DNA from: Pseudomonas chlororaphis subsp. chlororaphis
GTDB lineage: Bacteria; Pseudomonadota; Gammaproteobacteria; Pseudomonadales; Pseudomonadaceae
Length of the DNA: 64,000 nucleotides
NCBI RefSeq assembly: GCF_003945765.1
Contig: NZ_CP027712.1
Coordinates: 2,232,001-2,296,000 of the forward strand
Direction of reading: 5' to 3'
Part shown: positions 19,700 through 30,625 of the stretch, piece after piece
Position numbering within the stretch: position 1 is the first letter of the stretch
Layout of the letters: each line of letters starts with the position of its first letter
Translations under genes and position numbers: made by a program
The notes under the pieces: generated by a model
Databases searched by the model: none
Seen by the model: only the letters and a program-made list of their open reading frames with translations
Told to the model about the DNA's origin: nothing

Positions 19700-21387
19700 A
19701 GACGCAGTTGATCCAGCGCCTTGTTCAGTTGGGTCCGATGGCTGGCAATCTCCGTCGGTTGCTGGCCACCGAGCACGGCGGTGAAGGTGCCCAGCCAGTC
19801 GGCGATGCGCTCGCGCTCGTCGCCCAGGCTTTGCGCCCACGCCCGTTCCAGGCGTGCCAGCAGGGTGCGGTTGGGCAGGGCGTCGCGAGGATGGATTTTC
19901 AGCGCGGTCAGCCGCTCATGGCTGGCCTGCCGGGATTGCGCATCGAGCCCGGTGGGGCTGCGGTCGATGCTGTGGCTATGGCGTTCGCCGCTGGCCAGCA
20001 GGGTGACGTCGACTTCGAGCAGGCCATTGATGTCATAGCTGAAGCGCACGTCCAGGGACTGGATCTGTTCGCTGGGCGTTAGGGGCACGTCGAAGGCGTC
20101 GATGAAAATATTGTCCCGTACCCAGGGCCGCTCGCCTTGGTACACCTCGATGCGGATAAACGCCTGATGCGGATGTGTGGTGTAGAACTGCTGCACCCGT
20201 GAGGTCGGGATTACCGTGTTGCGTTCGATGATTGGCGAAAAGGCCCCGCTGACCTGTTCGCCGCGACGGGTGGAAATCCCCAGGGTGTAGGGGCAGACGT
20301 CAGTCAGGATCAATTCTTCGATGGCCCCGTCCCGGGCCTTGCAGGCGGCCTGGGTGGCGGCGCCCAGCGCGACGATCGTATCCGGGTCGAGATGGCGGTA
20401 AGGCAGGCGGCCGAACAGGGTGGCGACCATCTGCTGCACCGCCGGCATCCGGGTGGCGCCGCCTACCAGCACCAGGCTGTCGAGGTCGCGAGGCTTGAGG
20501 CGGGCATCGCGCAGGGCCTGTTCGATGGGCGCCCGCAACCGGGCCAGCAGCGGTTCCCAGATCTTCAGTGCCAGCGCTTCGTCCAGCGTCCATTCATATG
20601 ACGTGTCCCCATGGCGCCAGCTCAGTGACTGAGTGCCTTCGGCGAGTGCGCACTTGAGCTGCTCCAGGGCGTCGCCCAGGCTGGCCATGCCCTGGGCGTC
20701 GATCTGCGCCGGGGTGAGTTGCCAGTCCTTGAGGCAGGCCTGCAACAAGGCCTCGGTAAAGTCCTCGCCGCCCAGGAAGTTGTCGCCGGTGGAGGCATGC
20801 ACCTCAATCAGCGGCAGTGCGTATTCCAGCACCGTGACGTCGAAGGTGCCGCCGCCCAGGTCGAAGATCAGCGTGCGTTCGAACTTCTGTTCGTGCAGCC
20901 CGTAGGCCATGGCGGCCGCGGTCGGCTCGTTGATCAGCCGCGACACCGTCAGGCCCGCCAGTTCGGCGGCGAACAGCGTGCGCTTGCGTTGTTCGTCGCT
21001 GAAGTAGGCGGGCACCGAAATCACCGCTTCCTGCACCGGATGGCCGAGAAAGGCTTCGGCATCCTGTTTGAGCGAACCGATCACCAGCGCCGAGAGTTCT
21101 TCCGGGCTGAACGGCCGGCCGCCCAGTTCGAGGCGCTTGTCGCTGCCCATGAAGCGCTTGAAGGCCGCGGCCGTGCGTTCCGGGTGGGTTGTCAGGCGGG
21201 CCCGCGCGGCCTTGCCCACCAGGATGCTGTCGTCTTCATCGAGGCTGACCACCGACGGGGTCAGGACATCGCCGAGGGCGTTGGGGATCAACTGGGCGCG
21301 GCCGTCCTGCCAGACGGCGATCAGGCTGTTGGTGGTGCCAAGGTCAATGCCCAGAAGGGCCGGGCGGGGGAGGGTTGCATCCTGCAT
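19696..21387 (-). CDS. hscC: Hsp70-family chaperone HscC
   Basis: 563 residues from the ATG before QDATLPRPA, close to E. coli HscC (556) and shorter than DnaK because the lid is reduced. The nucleotide-binding domain is complete: LLGIDLGTTNSLIAVW (phosphate 1), IFDLGGGTFDVTVLE (phosphate 2) and LVLVGGATRMPAVQQ (adenosine site). The substrate-binding region begins near TDVCPYTLGISTRRG. HscC is a specialised Hsp70 that works with J proteins DjlB/DjlC. The stop overlaps that of the convergent J-domain gene, so the partners are linked but expressed from opposite strands. Confidence 0.88.
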   Translation of the reverse strand: MQDATLPRPALLGIDLGTTNSLIAVWQDGRAQLIPNALGDVLTPSVVSLDEDDSILVGKAARARLTTHPERTAAAFKRFMGSDKRLELGGRPFSPEELSALVIGSLKQDAEAFLGHPVQEAVISVPAYFSDEQRKRTLFAAELAGLTVSRLINEPTAAAMAYGLHEQKFERTLIFDLGGGTFDVTVLEYALPLIEVHASTGDNFLGGEDFTEALLQACLKDWQLTPAQIDAQGMASLGDALEQLKCALAEGTQSLSWRHGDTSYEWTLDEALALKIWEPLLARLRAPIEQALRDARLKPRDLDSLVLVGGATRMPAVQQMVATLFGRLPYRHLDPDTIVALGAATQAACKARDGAIEELILTDVCPYTLGISTRRGEQVSGAFSPIIERNTVIPTSRVQQFYTTHPHQAFIRIEVYQGERPWVRDNIFIDAFDVPLTPSEQIQSLDVRFSYDINGLLEVDVTLLASGERHSHSIDRSPTGLDAQSRQASHERLTALKIHPRDALPNRTLLARLERAWAQSLGDERERIADWLGTFTAVLGGQQPTEIASHRTQLNKALDQLRL

Positions 21388-21493
21388 GATCGATCTCGTG
21401 GGCGTCACAAAAAACGCGACCCTACAGGTTGTGCCAAACACTGGCAATTGCTGCCCCGTTGATCTGTCAGGCCGGCGATTGCATGTCGTCCGC

Positions 21494-24400
21494 TCAGACC
21501 AGCAGGGCTTTCAACCCCTCCAGCGGCAGCGGTCGGCTGTGCAGGTAACCCTGATACAAATGGCAGCCCAGGCCTTGCAGGAACTCGAGCTGCTCCGCGG
21601 TTTCCACGCCTTCGGCGATCACCTTCAGGTCCAGGCTGCGGGCCATGGCGACGATGGCGCGCACGATCTCCGCGTCGTTGGGGTCGTGGGTCGCATCGCG
21701 GACGAAGGACTGATCGATCTTCAGCGCATCCACCGGCAAGCGCTTGAGGTAGGTCAGCGACGAATAACCGGTGCCGAAGTCGTCCATGGCGAAACTCACG
21801 CCAAGTTTTTTCAGGCGCCGCATCTTGCCGATGGTGTCTTCCAGGTTCTGGATCACGATGCCTTCGGTGATCTCCAGCTTCAGCAGCGAAGGCGGCAGCT
21901 GGTAATGGCTCAGGCTGTGCTCTATACGCTCGACGAAGTCGTTCTGGCGGAACTGTCGCGGGCTGATGTTCACGCACAGGCTGAAGTCGAGCGGGTCCAC
22001 CAGACCTTCGGCGATCAGCTGGCTGAAGGCCTGGCAGGCTTCGTCGAGAATCCAGGTGCCGACCTCGAGGATCAGGCCGCTGTCTTCCAGGACCTTGATG
22101 AACTCGGTGGGCGATTGCGCCCCCAGTTCGGGGTGGTGCCAGCGCACCAGGGCCTCGGCGCCGACGATGCGGTTGTCGCGGGCATCGACCTGGGGCTGGA
22201 AATGCAGGCTGAATTCGCCCCGGGACAGCGCCAGACGCAGGTCGGTCTCCATGCGCATGCGCTCGCTGGCAGCTTTCTGCATGGTGTTGTGGAACATCTG
22301 GGTGGTGTTGCGCCCGGAGTCCTTGGCCCGGTACAGCGCGATGTCGGCGCGCTTGAGCAGGTCGGTGGGGGTCGAGCCGTGATCGGGAATCAGCGCCACG
22401 CCGATGCTCGGGGTCACCTGCAGGCGCTGGCCGTCAAGGAACATCGGTTCGGACAGCAGCTCGCGCAGGGTATCGGCCAGTTCACGCACCTGCTCGCTGA
22501 CTTCGCTGCGGCTGCCTTCCAGGCCGCTGAGCAGGACCACGAACTCATCGCCGCCCAGGCGTGCCACGGTGTCTTCCATGCGCACGCTGGCTTCGAGCCG
22601 CGCGGTGACGATCTTCAGCACGGTGTCGCCCACCGGATGGCCGAGGGAATCGTTGATGTGCTTGAAATGGTCCAGGTCGAGGAACAGCAGGGCGCCGCGC
22701 AGGTTGTGGCGCTTGAGCAGGGCGATCTGCTGGCTCAGGCGGTCCATCAACAGCGCGCGGTTGGGCAGGTTGGTCAGCGGGTCGTGGTAGGCCAGGTGGC
22801 GAATCTGTGCCTGGGCATTTTTCAGCAGGCTGACGTCCCGCGCGGTGAGCAGCAGGCAGGGGGTTTCATTGAGGGTAATGGGTTCGATCGAGACCTCGAC
22901 TGTCAGGATATCGCCACGCTTGTTGCGGCCGAGCATTTCCAGGTGATTGACCCGACCTTTGAGCTGCAGCTCGGCGAGCAGGATCGAGCGCTGTTTTTCC
23001 TCGGCCCAGATACCGACCTGATACACGGTACGGCCGATCACTTCTTCGGCGCGGTAGCCGGTCAGCCGGCAGAAGCCGTCGTTGACCTCCAGGTAACGCC
23101 CGGTGTCGCGCTCGGTGATGGTGATAGCGTCGGGGCTGGAGTGGAATGCCTTGGCGAACTTCTCTTCGCTGGCCTTGAGCGCGGCCTCGGAGCGTTGTTG
23201 CTGGGTGATGTCGCGCAGCGTGGTGACAATGCACGGCTGTTTGTCGACGGTGATCTGCCGGCTGGAAATGATGCAGGCCAGGGGGTGCCCGTCCTTGTGC
23301 CGGACCACCACCGCGACGTTGTTCAGCGCCTGTTCGCGGATTACCTGCTCGACCCGTTGCAGGCGCTGGGCGGAGTCGTCCCAGAGACCGATTTCGTCGG
23401 CGCTGCGGTTGAGCACTTCGTCGGCGGTCCAGCCGAAGGTCTGGGTGAAGCTGGAGTTGATCTCGATGAGCTGCCCGGTTTCCTGGAGCGTGACGCAGAT
23501 CGGGTCCGGGCTGACCTGGAACAGGCTGGCGAACTTTTCCTCGGACGTCACCAGGCGCTGCTCGCGCTCGACCTGTTCGGTAATGTCCAGCAAGGTCCCG
23601 GCCATGCGCAGCGGATGGCCCTGCTCATCGCGGTAGAGGCGGGCGCGGCTTTCCAGAAAGCGTGACGAGCCATCGGCCAGTTGCACGCGGTAGGTCAGTT
23701 GATAATTGCCGGCCGGGCCTTCGCGCAGGCTGCGGTAGGCATCGCGCATGCTGTTGCGCTCTTCGTCGGGCACGCCCTCGAAAAATGCATCGAAGGACTC
23801 ATGGAACGGCATCGGCTCCAGGCCATGCAGCTGCGCGGCGCGGGCCGAGCCGTAGAGCATGCCGCTGGGAATGTGCCAGTCCCAGGTGCCGAGCTGGGCC
23901 GAGTCCAGCGCCAGGTCGAGGCGCTCCTGGCTGTCCTTGAGGGCCTGTTCGGCGAGCTTGCGTTCGCTGGTGTCGAGAAAGGTGCTGAGCAGGTAGGCCT
24001 GGCCTTCCAGCTCGACTTTCTGGGCACTGAGAATACCGTCGTGAATCTGCCCGTTGCTGGCGCGCAGTTGCACCTCGAGGGTGGCGGCCTGGCCGCGCTT
24101 TTGTACCGCCTTGACCATTTGCGCGCGTTGTTCCGGGTCGACCCACAGGCCCAGTTCGAGGGTGGTGCGGCCGATGACATGCTGCACCGGCCAGCCGAAG
24201 AGGCTTTCGAAGTACTGGTTGGCTTCGCTGATCAGGCCGTCTTCCAGGCGGGTCAGCAGCACCATGTTCGGGCACAGGTGAAACAGCGTGGCAAAACGTT
24301 TTTCCGAACTGCTGAGGGCTTGTTCCCGCTGGCGTTGGTGGGTGATTTCGCGAATCACCCCGATCATTCGGGGCTTGCCATGTTTGTCCGGCAGCACGCT

Positions 24401-24772
24401 GCCGTTGATTTCCAGCCAGTGCAGGCTGCCGTCGGGCCAGCGGATGCGGTGATGCATCGCCTGTTCCAGCGGCGCGCCGGCCAGCACCGAATGGAAGGCG
24501 CGAATGGTTTTGGCGCGGTCTTCCTCAGGCAGCAGGTCGAGGTATTCCAGGTCTTTGGGCAGCGGCTGGCGCGGATCGAAGCCAAACAGCGCCTGGGTGC
24601 CCCGCGACCAGCTGATTTGCCCGCTTTCGATGTCCCAGTACCAGGCGCCCAGCCGTGCGCCATTGAGTGCGGCAAGCAACTGCGGGGCGCTCTCCCAGCT
24701 TTGCTCCGACTGTTTCGGGTCGAGCGCGTGAACGCGCGGCATGGGCGGTAGACGGTCAGCGGGTTTTGGCAT
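21494..24772 (-). CDS. Multi-PAS diguanylate cyclase/phosphodiesterase (GGDEF-EAL)
   Basis: 1092 residues, no membrane helix seen, so probably a cytoplasmic sensor. About five PAS/PAC units fill residues 25-650; each ends with a PAC-type stretch such as GVIREITHQR, GTLLDITEQ or VTTLRDITQQ. A GGDEF domain follows (about 660-820) with an intact RLGGDEFVV near 737, then an EAL domain (about 840-1085) with GAEALVRW near 872, ITEGIVIQ, DDFGTGYSSLTYLK and AEGVETAEQ all kept. Both active sites look intact, so it could make or degrade cyclic-di-GMP, controlling motility and biofilm. Its signal is unknown. It follows the LysR gene on the same strand at 81 bp. Confidence 0.92.
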   Translation of the reverse strand: MPKPADRLPPMPRVHALDPKQSEQSWESAPQLLAALNGARLGAWYWDIESGQISWSRGTQALFGFDPRQPLPKDLEYLDLLPEEDRAKTIRAFHSVLAGAPLEQAMHHRIRWPDGSLHWLEINGSVLPDKHGKPRMIGVIREITHQRQREQALSSSEKRFATLFHLCPNMVLLTRLEDGLISEANQYFESLFGWPVQHVIGRTTLELGLWVDPEQRAQMVKAVQKRGQAATLEVQLRASNGQIHDGILSAQKVELEGQAYLLSTFLDTSERKLAEQALKDSQERLDLALDSAQLGTWDWHIPSGMLYGSARAAQLHGLEPMPFHESFDAFFEGVPDEERNSMRDAYRSLREGPAGNYQLTYRVQLADGSSRFLESRARLYRDEQGHPLRMAGTLLDITEQVEREQRLVTSEEKFASLFQVSPDPICVTLQETGQLIEINSSFTQTFGWTADEVLNRSADEIGLWDDSAQRLQRVEQVIREQALNNVAVVVRHKDGHPLACIISSRQITVDKQPCIVTTLRDITQQQRSEAALKASEEKFAKAFHSSPDAITITERDTGRYLEVNDGFCRLTGYRAEEVIGRTVYQVGIWAEEKQRSILLAELQLKGRVNHLEMLGRNKRGDILTVEVSIEPITLNETPCLLLTARDVSLLKNAQAQIRHLAYHDPLTNLPNRALLMDRLSQQIALLKRHNLRGALLFLDLDHFKHINDSLGHPVGDTVLKIVTARLEASVRMEDTVARLGGDEFVVLLSGLEGSRSEVSEQVRELADTLRELLSEPMFLDGQRLQVTPSIGVALIPDHGSTPTDLLKRADIALYRAKDSGRNTTQMFHNTMQKAASERMRMETDLRLALSRGEFSLHFQPQVDARDNRIVGAEALVRWHHPELGAQSPTEFIKVLEDSGLILEVGTWILDEACQAFSQLIAEGLVDPLDFSLCVNISPRQFRQNDFVERIEHSLSHYQLPPSLLKLEITEGIVIQNLEDTIGKMRRLKKLGVSFAMDDFGTGYSSLTYLKRLPVDALKIDQSFVRDATHDPNDAEIVRAIVAMARSLDLKVIAEGVETAEQLEFLQGLGCHLYQGYLHSRPLPLEGLKALLV

Positions 24773-24853
24773 GAGCAGCGGGCCTTGGGCTGAAAAGAGC
24801 GTTAGGCGCAGGTTCAGGCAAGCAAAGAGGTGGCATAAGTCATGCCGGGACGC

Positions 24854-25744
24854 TTACGCCTTGGTCCCTGGCCAATCGACTTGTGCATCCAGTAAGGCCA
24901 TGAAAGCCCGCGCAGCATTCGACAGCGTCCGTTCGGTATGCAGGATATAGCCTAGCTGGCGAGTGAGCTGTATGCCCGGTAAAGGAATGCGCGCCACCTG
25001 ATCGTCGAGCATGGTGCGCGGCAAGACGCTCCAGGCCAGGCCGATGGACACCATCATCTTGATGGTTTCCAGATAGTTAGTGCTCATGGCGATGTTCGGC
25101 GTCAGGCCCTGGGCCTCGAACAGGCGCTGGACAATATGGTGAGTGAAGGTGTTGCCGCCGGGAAATACCGCCGGATGCAGGGCGATATCGGCCAGGCTGA
25201 CCGTGCCGTTGCTCACTAGCGGATGCTCGGGGGCGGCGACGAAGTCCAGCGGGTCGTTCCACACCGGAGTGGCCTTGACCAGTGTATGGGGTTCGGGGGC
25301 CAGGGTGATCACCGCCAGCTCGGCGCGACCATGGAGGATCTCTTCATAGGCCACTTCCGAGTCGAGAAACTGGATGTCCAGGGCCACTTCCGGGTATCGG
25401 CGGGTAAAGGCGCGCAGCAGGGGCGGCAGGCGGTGCAGACCGATATGGTGGCTGGTCGCCAGGGTCAGGCGGCCGCTGACTTCGCCGGTCAGGTTGGTCA
25501 GCGCCCGGCGGGTGTCGTCCAGCACGTTGAGGATCTGATAAGCCCGCGGCAGCAGGGCGCGTCCGGCCTCGGTCAGGCCCACTTCGCGGCCCAGGCGATC
25601 GAACAGCCGGACATTGAGCTGTTGCTCAAGGCCGGCGATGCGCTTGCTGATGGCCGGCTGGGTCAGGTGCAGGCGCTCGCCGGCTCCGGAGAAGCTGCCG
25701 GTTTCGGCAATCGCGATAAAGGCATTGAGGTTGGCCAGGTCCAT
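24854..25744 (-). CDS. LysR-type transcriptional regulator divergent from leuC
   Basis: 296 residues, standard size. The N-terminal winged HTH (residues 1-60: LANLNAFIAIAETGSFSGAG ... LHLTQPAISKRIAGLEQQL) is clear, followed by the two-lobed effector domain (LATSHHIGLHRLPPLLRAF at 90-110). It lies 145 bp from leuC in the opposite direction, the usual place for a LysR regulator acting on the neighbouring gene; the shared region contains A/T-rich dyads. It may sense a leucine-pathway intermediate, but that is inference from position. It could also control the GGDEF-EAL gene behind it. Confidence 0.88.
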   Translation of the reverse strand: MDLANLNAFIAIAETGSFSGAGERLHLTQPAISKRIAGLEQQLNVRLFDRLGREVGLTEAGRALLPRAYQILNVLDDTRRALTNLTGEVSGRLTLATSHHIGLHRLPPLLRAFTRRYPEVALDIQFLDSEVAYEEILHGRAELAVITLAPEPHTLVKATPVWNDPLDFVAAPEHPLVSNGTVSLADIALHPAVFPGGNTFTHHIVQRLFEAQGLTPNIAMSTNYLETIKMMVSIGLAWSVLPRTMLDDQVARIPLPGIQLTRQLGYILHTERTLSNAARAFMALLDAQVDWPGTKA

Positions 25745-25889
25745 GGTCGTATTCCAGTCGGTTATCCAAAGTATAAAAAATATGAATTTGAGTTATTTAA
25801 TGTAACGCCATAGCATCAGCCTCACAAGCCAAGGGGTTATTGACCGGTGTCAGAGACCCGCGGCATAGAAAATGATGAGGAACCGTCTG

Positions 25890-27308
25890 ATGGCCGGCAA
25901 AACGCTCTACGACAAGCTCTGGGATTCGCATTTGGTCAAGCAGCGCGACGATGGCTCGGCGCTGATCTATATCGATCGTCACATCATCCACGAAGTGACC
26001 TCGCCGCAAGCCTTCGAAGGCCTGCGTCTGGCCGGGCGCAAGCCTTGGCGCATCGATGCCAACATCGCGACCCCGGACCACAACGTACCGACCACGCCGG
26101 AGCGCAAGGGCGGCATCAGCGCTATCGCCGACCAGGTCTCGCGTTTGCAGGTTCAGACCCTCGACGACAACTGTGACGAATACGGCATCGTCGAATTCAA
26201 GATGAACGACGTGCGTCAGGGCATCGTTCACGTCATCGGCCCGGAGCAGGGCGCCACCTTGCCCGGCATGACCGTGGTCTGCGGCGACTCCCACACCTCG
26301 ACCCACGGTGCCTTTGGCGCCCTGGCGCACGGCATCGGCACCTCCGAGGTCGAGCACGTGCTCGCCACCCAGTGCCTGGTCGCCAAGAAAATGAAAAACA
26401 TGCTGGTGCGGGTCGAGGGCAAGTTGCCATTTGGCGTGACCGCCAAGGACATCGTCCTGGCTGTGATCGGCAAGATCGGCACCGCTGGCGGTAACGGCCA
26501 TGCCATCGAGTTCGCCGGCAGCGCGATTCGCGACCTGTCCGTCGAAGGCCGCATGACCATCTGCAACATGTCCATCGAAGCCGGCGCCCGTGTGGGCCTG
26601 GTGGCGGCGGACGAAAAGACCGTGGAATACGTCAAGGGTCGTCCATTCGCCCCCAAGGGCGCGGAATGGGACCTCGCCGTTGAAGCCTGGAAGGACCTGG
26701 TGTCCGACGCCGATGCCAAGTTCGACACCGTGGTGGAGCTGGATGCCGCGCAGATCAAGCCGCAAGTCAGCTGGGGCACTTCGCCCGAGATGGTGTTGGC
26801 GGTCGATCAGAACGTGCCGGACCCGGCCAAGGAAATGGACCTGGTCAAGCGCGACTCCATCGTCCGTGCCTTGAAATACATGGGTTTGACCGCCAACCAG
26901 GCGATCACCGACATCCAGCTGGACCGGGTATTCATCGGTTCCTGCACCAACTCGCGGATCGAAGACCTGCGCGCCGCGGCGGTTATCGCCAAGGGCCGCA
27001 AGGTGGCTTCGACCATCAAGCAGGCGATCGTGGTCCCGGGTTCGGGCCTGGTGAAGGCCCAGGCGGAGTCGGAAGGCCTGGATAAGATCTTCCTCGAAGC
27101 GGGCTTCGAATGGCGCGAGCCGGGCTGCTCGATGTGCCTGGCGATGAACCCGGACCGTTTGGAGTCCGGCGAGCATTGCGCTTCGACCTCGAACCGCAAC
27201 TTCGAAGGTCGCCAGGGCGCCGGTGGCCGTACTCACCTGGTCAGCCCGGCCATGGCCGCGGCCGCCGCCGTCAACGGTCGTTTCGTCGACGTCCGTGAAT
27301 TGATCTAA
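25890..27308 (+). CDS. leuC: 3-isopropylmalate dehydratase large subunit
   Basis: 472 residues from the ATG before [10 protein letters not shown], preceded by GATGAGGA; an in-frame ATG 18 bp upstream is less likely. With LeuD it isomerises 2- to 3-isopropylmalate in leucine synthesis. Aconitase-family features: [31 protein letters not shown], and the [4Fe-4S] cysteines in [13 protein letters not shown] and [13 protein letters not shown]. Cytoplasmic. It forms an operon with leuD 10 bp downstream. Confidence 0.97.
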   Translation: MAGKTLYDKLWDSHLVKQRDDGSALIYIDRHIIHEVTSPQAFEGLRLAGRKPWRIDANIATPDHNVPTTPERKGGISAIADQVSRLQVQTLDDNCDEYGIVEFKMNDVRQGIVHVIGPEQGATLPGMTVVCGDSHTSTHGAFGALAHGIGTSEVEHVLATQCLVAKKMKNMLVRVEGKLPFGVTAKDIVLAVIGKIGTAGGNGHAIEFAGSAIRDLSVEGRMTICNMSIEAGARVGLVAADEKTVEYVKGRPFAPKGAEWDLAVEAWKDLVSDADAKFDTVVELDAAQIKPQVSWGTSPEMVLAVDQNVPDPAKEMDLVKRDSIVRALKYMGLTANQAITDIQLDRVFIGSCTNSRIEDLRAAAVIAKGRKVASTIKQAIVVPGSGLVKAQAESEGLDKIFLEAGFEWREPGCSMCLAMNPDRLESGEHCASTSNRNFEGRQGAGGRTHLVSPAMAAAAAVNGRFVDVRELI

Positions 27309-27318
27309 GGAGCGCAGC

Positions 27319-27963
27319 ATGAAAGCTTTCACCCAGCACACCGGTCTTGTCGCGCCTTTGGATCGTGCCAACGTCGACACCGATCAGATCATTCCCAAGC
27401 AGTTCCTCAAGTCGATCAAGCGCACCGGCTTCGGCCCGAACCTGTTCGACGAGTGGCGCTACCTGGATGTCGGCCAGCCGTACCAGGACAACTCCAAGCG
27501 TCCGTTGAACAAGGATTTCGTGCTCAACGCCGAGCGCTACCAGGGCGCCAGTGTATTGCTGGCCCGGGAAAACTTCGGCTGCGGCTCCAGCCGTGAGCAC
27601 GCGCCTTGGGCGTTGGAAGAATATGGTTTTCGCAGCATCATTGCCCCGAGCTACGCTGACATCTTCTTCAACAACAGCTTCAAGAACGGCTTGCTGCCGA
27701 TCATCCTCAGCGATGCTGAAGTCGATGAATTGTTCCAGCAGGTCGAGGCCAATCCGGGCTACCAGTTGCAGATCGACCTGCAGGCCCAGACCGTGACCCG
27801 TCCCGATGGCAAGGTGTTGAAGTTCGAGATCGATGCGTTCCGCAAGCATTGCCTGCTCAACGGCCTGGACGATATCGGCCTGACCTTGCAGGACGGCGAC
27901 GCGATTGCCGCCTTCGAGGCCAAGCATCGGGCCAGCCAGCCGTGGTTGTTTCGCGACGCCTGA
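27319..27963 (+). CDS. leuD: 3-isopropylmalate dehydratase small subunit
   Basis: 214 residues, normal length. Supplies the mobile swivel domain of the LeuCD isomerase. Seen: [21 protein letters not shown] near the start and [16 protein letters not shown] at about residue 84, the substrate-binding loop. An AGGAG ribosome site (27308-27312) precedes the ATG. The REP-containing gap after it separates it from leuB. Confidence 0.97.
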   Translation: MKAFTQHTGLVAPLDRANVDTDQIIPKQFLKSIKRTGFGPNLFDEWRYLDVGQPYQDNSKRPLNKDFVLNAERYQGASVLLARENFGCGSSREHAPWALEEYGFRSIIAPSYADIFFNNSFKNGLLPIILSDAEVDELFQQVEANPGYQLQIDLQAQTVTRPDGKVLKFEIDAFRKHCLLNGLDDIGLTLQDGDAIAAFEAKHRASQPWLFRDA

Positions 27964-27987
27964 TCGGCGTTAAAGTGATGCATTGAT

Positions 27988-28050
27988 GGCGAGCCAGCTC
28001 GCTCCGGCAGGAGAGGACACACAACCTGTAGGAGCGAGCTTTTTGCTCGC
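27988..28050. repeat. REP-like inverted pair between leuD and leuB
   Basis: GCGAGCCAGCTCGCTCCGGCAGG on the left faces CTGTAGGAGCGAGCTTTTTGCTCGC on the right. Each arm is itself a small palindrome around GAGCGAGC/GCTCGC. This is the second common REP type in fluorescent pseudomonads, differing from the one after uvrB. Confidence 0.75.
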
Positions 28051-28191
28051 TGCAACCGCCCAAAAAAGCCATGACGGCTTGATATTCGGGCCAGCGCTTC
28101 GTTCTCTACGAGTGAGCGGACGCCGCAGGCCAGGCAACAGCATTTTTCCGGGCGTGCCAACCAGCACACCGACAGAGCAAATGAGGAAAAC

Positions 28192-29274
<1,083 letters not shown>

Positions 29275-29280
29275 TCTTTC

Positions 29281-29311
29281 GGGCCCACCGCTCAGACGGT
29301 GGCCCACTTTT
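29281..29311 (+). terminator. Possible terminator or attenuating hairpin after leuB
   Basis: GGGCCCACCG pairs with CGGTGGCCC with one bulged C, loop CTCAGA, then ACTTTT. The T run is short, so read-through into asd (18 bp further) is plausible. Confidence 0.55.
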
Positions 29312-29328
29312 GTATAGGTGTAGTTGCG

Positions 29329-30441
29329 ATGAAACGTGTAGGTCTGATCGGTTGGCGCGGTATGGTCGGTTCCGTGCTCATGCAGCGGATGCTGGAAGAG
29401 CAAGACTTCGATCTTATCGAGCCGGTGTTTTTCACCACTTCCAATGTCGGTGGCCAAGGCCCGTCCGTGGGCAAGGACATTGCTCCGCTCAAGGACGCTT
29501 ACAGCATTGAAGAGCTGAAGACCCTCGACGTGATTCTGACCTGCCAGGGTGGCGACTACACCAGCGAAGTCTTCCCCAAGCTGCGCGAAGCCGGCTGGCA
29601 GGGCTACTGGATCGATGCCGCTTCCAGCCTGCGCATGCAGGATGACGCGGTGATCATCCTCGACCCGGTGAACCGCAAGGTCATCGACCAGCAGCTGGAC
29701 TCCGGCACCAAGAACTACATCGGCGGCAACTGCACCGTCAGCCTGATGCTGATGGGCCTGGGCGGCCTGTTCGAAGCCGGTCTGGTGGAGTGGATGAGCG
29801 CCATGACCTATCAGGCGGCCTCCGGTGCCGGCGCGCAGAACATGCGCGAACTGATCAAGCAGATGGGCGCGACCCACGCCGCCGTGGCGGATGACCTGGC
29901 CAATCCGGCCAGCGCCATTCTCGACATCGACCGCAAGGTCGCCGAAGCCATGCGCAGCGATGCCTACCCGACCGAGAACTTCGGTGTGCCGCTGGCCGGC
30001 AGCCTGATCCCGTGGATCGACAAGGAACTGCCAAACGGCCAGAGCCGCGAAGAGTGGAAGGCCCAGGCCGAGACCAACAAGATTCTCGGCCGCTTCAAGA
30101 GCCCGATCCCGGTCGACGGCATCTGCGTGCGGATCGGTGCCATGCGCTGCCACAGCCAGGCGCTGACCATCAAGCTGAACAAGGACGTGCCGATCGCCGA
30201 TATCGAAGGGTTGATCAGCCAGCACAACCCTTGGGTCAAGCTGGTACCGAACCAGCGTGACATCAGCATGCAGGAGCTGAGCCCGACCAAGGTCACCGGC
30301 ACCCTGAACATCCCGGTGGGCCGTCTGCGCAAGCTGAACATGGGCTCGCAGTTCCTCGGCGCGTTCACCGTCGGCGACCAGTTGCTGTGGGGTGCCGCCG
30401 AACCGCTGCGCCGCATGCTGCGGATCCTGCTCGAGCGTTGA
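29329..30441 (+). CDS. asd: Aspartate-semialdehyde dehydrogenase
   Basis: 370 residues from the ATG before [13 protein letters not shown]; ten further upstream codons run through the leuB hairpin and are rejected. It reduces aspartyl phosphate with NADPH to the semialdehyde, the branch point to lysine/DAP, threonine and methionine. The Rossmann fingerprint [11 protein letters not shown], the catalytic cysteine in [11 protein letters not shown] near 134, and substrate residues near the [13 protein letters not shown] segment are present. It has its own terminator. A second, degenerate homologue (usg) follows. Confidence 0.97.
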   Translation: MKRVGLIGWRGMVGSVLMQRMLEEQDFDLIEPVFFTTSNVGGQGPSVGKDIAPLKDAYSIEELKTLDVILTCQGGDYTSEVFPKLREAGWQGYWIDAASSLRMQDDAVIILDPVNRKVIDQQLDSGTKNYIGGNCTVSLMLMGLGGLFEAGLVEWMSAMTYQAASGAGAQNMRELIKQMGATHAAVADDLANPASAILDIDRKVAEAMRSDAYPTENFGVPLAGSLIPWIDKELPNGQSREEWKAQAETNKILGRFKSPIPVDGICVRIGAMRCHSQALTIKLNKDVPIADIEGLISQHNPWVKLVPNQRDISMQELSPTKVTGTLNIPVGRLRKLNMGSQFLGAFTVGDQLLWGAAEPLRRMLRILLER

Positions 30442-30460
30442 TGCTCTGATGCGTTGAAAG

Positions 30461-30493
30461 AGCCCGCGCCTTGCAAGAGGCGCGGGCTTTTTT
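30461..30493 (+). terminator. Rho-independent terminator of asd
   Basis: AGCCCGCGCC (30461-30470) pairs perfectly with GGCGCGGGCT (30479-30488), followed by a T run. Confidence 0.92.
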
Positions 30494-30625
30494 CATATCG
30501 GAGCAGCTCTGATTGCTGGCTATGAGCATGTTTGCGAAAAGTCTGATGTGCCAGATCTGATAAATTGCCTCGCCCCCAAGCGCCGGGTAAAGTGCCGCTC
30601 CCCCCGTTTCGCCAGAGGTAGCACC

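Noticed and set aside
21068..23665. 865-codon open frame on the plus strand
   Set aside because: Antisense to hscC and the GGDEF-EAL gene; composition and lack of any motif show it is a shadow.
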